Source: Ralstonia insidiosa (lineage in GTDB: Bacteria > Pseudomonadota > Gammaproteobacteria > Burkholderiales > Burkholderiaceae). Taken from it: a stretch of DNA of 64,000 nt. The stretch covers positions 3,348,001 through 3,412,000 of the forward strand of contig NZ_VZPV01000001.1 in NCBI RefSeq assembly GCF_008801405.1, written 5' to 3'. How positions within the stretch are numbered: the first letter of the stretch is position 1; every line of letters begins with the position of its first letter. A program made the position numbers and the translations under genes. The notes beneath the pieces are model-generated. The model saw nothing but the letters and a program-made list of their open reading frames with translations, was not told the DNA's origin and did no database searches. Shown here one piece after another: positions 58,884 to 64,000 of the stretch.

Positions 58884-61229
58884 TTAACGCTGTGCTTGCG
58901 CGGCGGCGTCCACGACGGTCAGCGCCGTCATGTTGAGAATGCGTCGCACCGTGGCCGACGGCGTCAGGATGTGCACCGGCTTCTGGGCACCCAGCAGGAT
59001 CGGGCCGATGGCAATGTTGTTGCCGGCAGCCGTCTTCAGCAGGTTGTAGGCGATATTGGCGGCGTCGATGTTGGGCATGACCAGCAGGTTGGCCTCGCCC
59101 TTGAGCGTCGAGTCGGGCACCAGCGAATCACGCAGCTTCTCATCGAGTGCGGCATCGCCGTGCATTTCGCCATCGACCTCCAGGTTCGGAGCACGTTCGC
59201 GCAGGATGGCGAGTGTTTCGCGCATCTTGACGGCGGAAGGCGCTTCCGACGAACCGAAGTTCGAGTGCGACATCAGCGCGACCTTTGGCTTGATGCCGAA
59301 ACGGCACAGCTCTTCAGCGGCCATGATGGTGATCTCGGCCAGTTGCTCGGCGGTCGGGTCAACGTTCACGTGCGTATCCGTCAGGAAGATCTGACGGCCC
59401 GGCAGTACGAGACCGTTCATGGCGGCGTACACGCAGTTCGTGCCACCGATGACCTGATCGATGTAACGCAGGTGCGCGGCGGTGTTGCTGACCGTGCCGC
59501 AGATCATGCCGTCGGCTTCGCCCTTGTGGATCATCACGGCGCCGATCAGCGTGGAACGGCGGCGCATTTCGATCTTGGCATACTGCGGCGTCACGCCCTT
59601 GCGGGCCATCAGCTTGTAGTACGTCTCCCAGTATTCACGGAAGCGCTCATCGTGTTCGGGGTTGACCACGGTGAAGTCCACGCCTTCACGCAGGCGCAGG
59701 CCAAAGCGTTCGATGCGATGGGCAATCACGCTCGGCCGGCCGATCAGGATCGGGCTGGCAAGCTGCTCATCCACGACGATCTGCACGGCGCGCAGCACGC
59801 GCTCTTCTTCACCCTCGCCAAAGACGATGCGCTTGTTCGCCATCGGCACCTTGCGAGCGGCCGAGAAGATCGGCTTCATCAGCGTGCCCGAGTGATAGAC
59901 GAACTGCTGCAGGTGCTGGCGGTAGGCGTCCATGTCTTCGATCGGGCGCTTCGCCACGCCGGAATCCATGGCGGCCTGCGCTACGGCCGGCGCGATCTTA
60001 ACGATCAGGCGCGGGTCGAAGGGCTTCGGGATCAGGTATTCGGGGCCGAACGAGAGGTCCTGGATGCCGTAGGCCGAGGCGACGATGTCGCTCTGCTCCT
60101 GGCGGGCCAGTTCCGCCACGGCGTGCACGGCGGCGACTTCCATCTCACGCGTGATGGTGGTCGCGCCCACATCCAGCGCGCCCCGGAAGATGAACGGGAA
60201 GCACAGGACGTTGTTGACCTGGTTCGGATAGTCGGTGCGGCCGGTGCCCATGATGACGTCCGGGCGCACTTCCTTGGCCAGCTCCGGCAGGATCTCCGGG
60301 TTCGGGTTGGCCAGCGCGAAGATGATCGGCTTGTCGGCCATCTTCTTGACCATGTCCTGCTTGAGCACGCCCGCAGCGGACAGGCCCAGGAAAATGTCAG
60401 CGCCGTCAATGACTTCAGCCAGCGTACGCAGATCGGTCTTCTGTGCGAAGTGCGCCTTGTCCGGGTCCATCAGTTCGGTACGGCCTTCGTACACGACGCC
60501 AGCCAAGTCCGTCACCCAGATGTTTTCACGCGGCAGACCCAGGTCGACCAGCAGGTCCAGGCAGGCCAGCGCTGCAGCACCCGCGCCCGACGCCACCAGC
60601 TTGACCTTCTTGATGTCCTTGCCGACCACCTTGAGCGCGTTGGTGATGCCCGCGCCCACGACGATGGCCGTGCCGTGCTGGTCATCGTGGAAGACGGGGA
60701 TCTTCATGCGCTTGCGCAGTTCGCGCTCGACGAAGAAGCACTCCGGAGCCTTGATGTCTTCCAGGTTGATGCCGCCGAAGGTCGGCTCCAGCGAGGCGAT
60801 GATATCGACCAGCTTTTGCGGGTCTTTTTCGTTGATCTCGATGTCAAACACATCGATACCGGCAAACTTCTTGAACAGGCCGGCCTTGCCTTCCATCACC
60901 GGCTTGGAGGCTTCCGGGCCGATGTCGCCCAGGCCGAGCACGGCGGTGCCGTTGGTCACCACGCCGACGAGGTTGCCGCGGGCGGTGTAGCGGAACGAGT
61001 TCGCGACGTCTTCGACGATCTCTTCGCAGGCTGCGGCCACGCCGGGGGAGTACGCCAGGGCCAGATCGCGCTGGTTCGACAGCGGCTTGGTCGGCGTGAC
61101 GGAAATCTTGCCCGGGGTCGGAAACTCGTGATACTCCAGCGCGGCTTTACGCAGGGCGGCGCGTTGCTGCGCCTTGAGTTCTTCGTCCGTGCGGGCGGGC
61201 TGTTGAGGCTGGGTATCCACCGTGGTCAT
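58884..61229 (-). CDS. maeB: NADP-dependent malic enzyme with phosphotransacetylase-like C-terminus
   Basis: MaeB decarboxylates malate to pyruvate with NADP+, supplying NADPH. The start at 61229 (MTTVDTQPQQPARTDEELKAQQRAALRKAAL) gives 781 residues, the long form. The N-terminal malic domain includes RDLALAYSPGVAAACEEI and VTNGTAVLGLGDIGPEA. The NAD(P)-binding region has VASGAGAAALACLDLL. The C-terminal phosphotransacetylase-like domain (from about residue 440, RKVPMANKRIVFGEGEEERVLRAVQIVVDEQLASPILIGRP) is non-catalytic and regulatory in known enzymes. A promoter lies about 110-140 bases upstream. Confidence 0.95.
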   Translation of the reverse strand: MTTVDTQPQQPARTDEELKAQQRAALRKAALEYHEFPTPGKISVTPTKPLSNQRDLALAYSPGVAAACEEIVEDVANSFRYTARGNLVGVVTNGTAVLGLGDIGPEASKPVMEGKAGLFKKFAGIDVFDIEINEKDPQKLVDIIASLEPTFGGINLEDIKAPECFFVERELRKRMKIPVFHDDQHGTAIVVGAGITNALKVVGKDIKKVKLVASGAGAAALACLDLLVDLGLPRENIWVTDLAGVVYEGRTELMDPDKAHFAQKTDLRTLAEVIDGADIFLGLSAAGVLKQDMVKKMADKPIIFALANPNPEILPELAKEVRPDVIMGTGRTDYPNQVNNVLCFPFIFRGALDVGATTITREMEVAAVHAVAELARQEQSDIVASAYGIQDLSFGPEYLIPKPFDPRLIVKIAPAVAQAAMDSGVAKRPIEDMDAYRQHLQQFVYHSGTLMKPIFSAARKVPMANKRIVFGEGEEERVLRAVQIVVDEQLASPILIGRPSVIAHRIERFGLRLREGVDFTVVNPEHDERFREYWETYYKLMARKGVTPQYAKIEMRRRSTLIGAVMIHKGEADGMICGTVSNTAAHLRYIDQVIGGTNCVYAAMNGLVLPGRQIFLTDTHVNVDPTAEQLAEITIMAAEELCRFGIKPKVALMSHSNFGSSEAPSAVKMRETLAILRERAPNLEVDGEMHGDAALDEKLRDSLVPDSTLKGEANLLVMPNIDAANIAYNLLKTAAGNNIAIGPILLGAQKPVHILTPSATVRRILNMTALTVVDAAAQAQR

Positions 61230-61341
61230 GGGGTGTCTCTCGTCATGGGTGGCCAGCGCGCGCGCCGGCCGTCGCATCTAGCGGGCCACCGGGAAACCAC
61301 ATGAGGGTCACGGTATTACGGTCCGCCTCCTTGGGCCCGTC

Positions 61342-61370
61342 ATTTTATATAGTGAAAAGCGATCTCACAA
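61342..61370 (-). promoter_or_regulatory. Sigma-70 promoter for maeB
   Basis: On the minus strand TTGTGA (61365-61370) and TAAAAT (61342-61347) are separated by exactly 17 bases. This gives a leader of about 105 bases to the maeB ATG. Confidence 0.6.
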
Positions 61371-61469
61371 CGGGATTTTGGGTGGGAGTGCTGTGCGTAA
61401 CCGCTACAATATTCCACCGCCCTACCACGGCACCATCGGGCTTGCCCTCTCTTTACCATTGCCGCTGCC

Positions 61470-62477
61470 GTGCCCAAGCCCGCCACTTCCGACAACTCCG
61501 CTGATCACGCTGCTGAACTGTCCGAATTCGGACTGATCCGCCGTTATTTCACGCGACCGGCCCGACAAGCAATTTTGGGGGTCGGCGATGACTGCGCCCT
61601 GCTTGGCGCCCGTCCCGGCCATGAATTAGCGATTTCCACCGACATGCTGGTCGCCGGTCGTCACTTCTTTGCCGATGCGGAGCCAAAAGCACTCGGACAC
61701 AAAGCGCTGGCTGTCAACCTGTCCGATCTGGCCGCCATGGGCGCCGAGCCGCGTGCGTTCACGCTGGCCGTGGCGTTGCCGGAAGCCAATGCAGCCTGGC
61801 TCAAGCCGTTTTCCGAAGGCCTGCTGGCGCTGGCCGATGCCTTTCACTGCGAGCTGATCGGCGGCGACACCACGCGCGGGCCACTCACGCTCAGTTTGAC
61901 CGTTTTCGGCGATGTACCTGCCGCTGCGGCGTTACGCCGCGATGCTGCCCGCGCTGGCGACGACCTATGGGTGTCCGGCACCGTTGGCGATGCACGACTC
62001 GCGCTGGGTGCGCTGCGTGCCGAATGGCCACTGACGCCCGAGGCACTCGCCCAGGTGCAGCCGCGCATGGACATGCCGACACCGCGCGTCGCGCTCGGGT
62101 TGGCGCTGCGCGGCGTTGCGCGTGCGGCGCTCGACGTGTCCGATGGTTTGCTTGGCGATCTGAGCCATATCCTGACGCAATCGCGTGTGGGCGCCACCAT
62201 CGAGGTCGATCGCGTACCGCGCTCCGCCACGCTCGCCGCGCAACCGGCCGCACGCCAGTTGCAATGTACGCTGGCCGGCGGAGATGACTACGAACTCTGC
62301 TTTACCGCGCCCGCCGCGGCGCGCGACGCCGTGCTCGCAGCGGGTCAACGCGCGGGGGTTGCCGTTACACGCATCGGTCGCATCGATGCCGAATCCGGCC
62401 TACGACTTGTTGATGCACAGGGTGCGCCAGTCACCTTTACGCACGGCAGCTTCGATCATTTCTCATCCGCATCATGA
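61470..62477 (+). CDS. thiL: Thiamine-monophosphate kinase
   Basis: ThiL phosphorylates thiamine monophosphate to thiamine diphosphate, the transketolase cofactor. The 335-residue product has the PurM-like fold motifs SEFGLIRRYF, ILGVGDDCALL, LAISTDMLVAGRHFF, KALAVNLSDLAAMGAEPRAFTLA and GGDTTRGPLTLSLTVFG. It starts at GTG 61470. A -10-like TACAAT (61405-61410) is upstream with a weak -35. Its stop overlaps the pgpA start (ATGA). Confidence 0.95.
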   Translation: MPKPATSDNSADHAAELSEFGLIRRYFTRPARQAILGVGDDCALLGARPGHELAISTDMLVAGRHFFADAEPKALGHKALAVNLSDLAAMGAEPRAFTLAVALPEANAAWLKPFSEGLLALADAFHCELIGGDTTRGPLTLSLTVFGDVPAAAALRRDAARAGDDLWVSGTVGDARLALGALRAEWPLTPEALAQVQPRMDMPTPRVALGLALRGVARAALDVSDGLLGDLSHILTQSRVGATIEVDRVPRSATLAAQPAARQLQCTLAGGDDYELCFTAPAAARDAVLAAGQRAGVAVTRIGRIDAESGLRLVDAQGAPVTFTHGSFDHFSSAS

Positions 62478-63052
62478 TGTCTTCTGCCCCCTTTCCGCCC
62501 TCCAACCCGCCGGGCCAACCTGAGACCGTGACGCTCGAAGCCGGGCAAACCGCTCAAGTCCGCCGCCCGACCGCACGCTTCATGCTCGGCCATCCGGCGC
62601 GCATCCTGGCGCTGGGCTTCGGCTCGGGCCTGTCACCCATCCTGCCGGGCACGATGGGGACGCTGTACGCGTGGCTGATCTACGTTGTCCTGGCGCGCTG
62701 GATTGCCGGACCGACCTGGTTGCTGATCGCCGCCGTCGGGTTCGTGATCGGCATCTGGGCATGTGCCCGCACGGCGCGTGACCTGGGCGTGGCTGACCAC
62801 GGTGCGATGGTGTGGGATGAGATGATCGCTTTCTGGCTGGTGCTGGCGTTCGTGACGCCGACCACGCTGGGCGGGCAGTTCGCGGCGTTCCTGCTGTTCC
62901 GTTTCTTTGACATGGTCAAGCCGGCGCCCATCCGCTACTACGACCGCACGCTCAAAGGCTTTGGCGTGCGCGGCGGCTACGGCGTAATGGTCGACGACAT
63001 CCTGGCCGCGTTCTATACGCTGCTCGTGTTTGCGCTGTGGCGCTCGTTCTGA
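62474..63052 (+). CDS. pgpA: Phosphatidylglycerophosphatase A
   Basis: PgpA removes the phosphate from phosphatidylglycerophosphate to make phosphatidylglycerol. The 192-residue inner-membrane protein has the family motifs GFGSGLSPILPGTMGTL and VWDEMIAFWLVL, then FRFFDMVKPAPIRYYDRTLKGFGVRGGYGVMVDDILAA with conserved aspartates. The ATG at 62474 overlaps the thiL stop; thiL-pgpA-pncC is a conserved order in beta-proteobacteria. Confidence 0.95.
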   Translation: MMSSAPFPPSNPPGQPETVTLEAGQTAQVRRPTARFMLGHPARILALGFGSGLSPILPGTMGTLYAWLIYVVLARWIAGPTWLLIAAVGFVIGIWACARTARDLGVADHGAMVWDEMIAFWLVLAFVTPTTLGGQFAAFLLFRFFDMVKPAPIRYYDRTLKGFGVRGGYGVMVDDILAAFYTLLVFALWRSF

Positions 63053-63085
63053 CGTTTGAAGTCTTGAAGCCCCGAAGGTATTGCA

Positions 63086-63586
63086 ATGGCTGAATCCCGC
63101 GCCCTGGCCCAACTGGCCGAACTGGTCGGCGACACGCTGCACAAGCGCAGCCTGATGATGGCGACCGCCGAATCCTGCACGGGTGGGCTGGTGTCCGCCG
63201 CCATGACCGATGTGTCGGGTTCGTCCGCGTGGTTCGAGCGCGGCTTCGTCACGTACTCCAACGAGGCGAAATCGCAGATGCTGGGAGTGCCGGCCGCGCT
63301 GATCCGCGAACGCGGCGCGGTGAGCGAGCCGGTGGCGCACGCGATGGCGGAAGGTGCGGTGCTCAACAGCCGCGCGCAGGTGGCCGTAGCGATTACCGGT
63401 GTGGCCGGCCCGACCGGCGGCACGCCCGACAAGCCCGTTGGCATGGTGTGCTTTGGCTGGAGCAACCGCTTGGAGACGCGTGTGGAAACACGCCACTTCA
63501 AGGGCGACCGCAAGCAGGTACGCCTGCAGGCCGCCGAGCACGCGCTGCGGGGCCTGCTCGACTTCCTGGACTCTGCGGAGTCCTAA
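63086..63586 (+). CDS. pncC: Nicotinamide-nucleotide amidohydrolase PncC (CinA C-terminal domain)
   Basis: PncC deamidates NMN to nicotinate mononucleotide for NAD recycling. The 166-residue protein carries the CinA C-terminal domain only: MMATAESCTGGLVSAAMTDVSGSSAWFERGFVTYSNEAK, AVSEPVAHAMAEGA and AITGVAGPTGGTPDKPVGMVCFGW. The catalytic Ser/Thr region lies in the AESCTGG motif. It follows pgpA by 33 bases in the same direction. Confidence 0.94.
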   Translation: MAESRALAQLAELVGDTLHKRSLMMATAESCTGGLVSAAMTDVSGSSAWFERGFVTYSNEAKSQMLGVPAALIRERGAVSEPVAHAMAEGAVLNSRAQVAVAITGVAGPTGGTPDKPVGMVCFGWSNRLETRVETRHFKGDRKQVRLQAAEHALRGLLDFLDSAES

Positions 63587-63595
63587 TCCCTGGAC

Positions 63596-63799
63596 CTACA
63601 CCCGGGCTTCGCTCGGATGATCCGGCCGGTGGCGCTCTTCGTGCTCGTGCTCCGGCTGGTGCTCGTGGTCATGTTCACGACGGCGGTCACGATCGTGTTC
63701 GCGCTCGTCGTCACGTTCCTTCTCAAACTTGCGGTCCGGGTCCTTGCCCTCTTCTTCACGGCGCAGACCGGTGACGGGGTGCTGGGAATGCGTGGTCAT
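63596..63799 (-). CDS. Small, highly charged hypothetical protein
   Basis: A 67-residue protein from the ATG at 63799 (preceded by GGTGAGG). It starts MTTHSQHPVTGLRREEEGKDPDRKF and is then almost entirely charged residues, with EHDRDRRREHDHEHQPEHEHEERH, a histidine/acidic stretch that could bind metal. No family is recognised. It is convergent with pncC, ten bases away. It may be a low-complexity artefact of GC-rich sequence, but the ribosome site and intact frame support a gene. Confidence 0.45.
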   Translation of the reverse strand: MTTHSQHPVTGLRREEEGKDPDRKFEKERDDEREHDRDRRREHDHEHQPEHEHEERHRPDHPSEARV

Positions 63800-63851
63800 G
63801 GTGTCCTCACCTAAACCGGGCAACCGGACCGCCACCGTGTCGTGAGGCAGG

Positions 63852-64000
63852 TCAGTTGCGGTACTGGTTGATCTGGTCGCGCGTTGCCTCTGCAACCTTG
63901 CGCGCGGCATCGGCGAAATCGCTGTCGCTGCTGGCGTACAAAATGGCGCGCGACGAGTTGATCATCATGCCGGTGCCATCTGCAGTGCGGCCGGCGCGCA
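63852..64000 (-). CDS. pyrF: Orotidine 5'-phosphate decarboxylase, C-terminal end (cut by window)
   Basis: Only the last 48 codons of the minus-strand gene are in the window, ending at the TGA at 63852-63854. They read RTADGTGMMINSSRAILYASS followed by DFADAARKVAEATRDQINQYRN, the conserved C-terminus of type 2 PyrF, which decarboxylates OMP to UMP. The start and the catalytic lysine lie beyond the window edge. Confidence 0.82.
   Translation of the reverse strand, partial: RAGRTADGTGMMINSSRAILYASSDSDFADAARKVAEATRDQINQYRN

Noticed and set aside
58854..61304. Plus-strand open frame of 816 codons opposite maeB
   Set aside because: MaeB motifs are unambiguous on the minus strand, and the frame shows only H/R/D/V-rich shadow composition.

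Overview
The window is GC-rich, densely coded beta-proteobacterial chromosome, most likely Ralstonia (family Burkholderiaceae). The strongest taxonomic evidence is a complete phcB-phcS-phcR-phcQ quorum-sensing operon with a phcA-type LysR gene about 10 kb away, an arrangement typical of Ralstonia. The housekeeping neighbourhoods agree with this. The galactose catabolism cluster suggests a non-phytopathogenic, R. pickettii-like lineage, but that is inference. I see no insertion sequence, prophage, CRISPR array, rRNA or tRNA gene.

Layout. (1) 1-3345: the end of yajC, then secD and secF (Sec translocon accessory complex). (2) 3659-7642: a three-gene periplasmic molybdenum hydroxylase of the IorAB/aldehyde dehydrogenase type with a triheme cytochrome c; the signal-peptide region of the cytochrome looks frameshifted. 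(3) 7717-9630: two YceI-family proteins and a cytochrome b561 on the minus strand. (4) 9894-16682: purB, a glutathione S-transferase, a frameshifted glutamate-synthase-domain protein, mnmA, a Nudix hydrolase and a DUF1624-type membrane protein. (5) 16685-18808: a TonB-dependent siderophore receptor. (6) 19032-22491: the split proton-translocating transhydrogenase pntAA/pntAB/pntB with panD lodged inside it.

(7) 22676-29296: an unusual response regulator followed by the Phc signalling operon. PhcB makes the 3-hydroxy fatty acid methyl ester signal; PhcS, PhcR and PhcQ sense and relay it. (8) 29330-38660: housekeeping genes on the minus strand (RNA methyltransferase, hemJ-like, proA, holA, lptE, leuS, dapB, bamE). 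(9) fur, then phcA, which is broken by an internal deletion. (10) 40561-54185: gap, tkt and a minus-strand cluster that reads as a complete DeLey-Doudoroff route for D-galactose: porin, AraFGH-type ABC importer, epimerase, SDR dehydrogenase, lactonase, DgoD, DgoK and DgoA, with a divergent LysR-type regulator. Glyceraldehyde 3-phosphate from DgoA would feed directly into Gap and transketolase. (11) 55367-58405: VOC protein, rsmE, a YidB-like protein and a barnase/barstar-type secreted RNase with its inhibitor. (12) 58884-64000: maeB, thiL, pgpA, pncC, a small charged protein and the end of pyrF.

Most notable: three separate coding disruptions in 64 kb. They are an extra C in the cytochrome leader, a 7-bp tandem duplication in the glutamate synthase-like gene, and a roughly 145-bp deletion in phcA beside an intact phcBSRQ operon. 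Also notable are four DnaA-box-like 9-mers at exact 13-bp spacing ahead of araF, and a six-unit 42/43-bp degenerate repeat between araF and araG.
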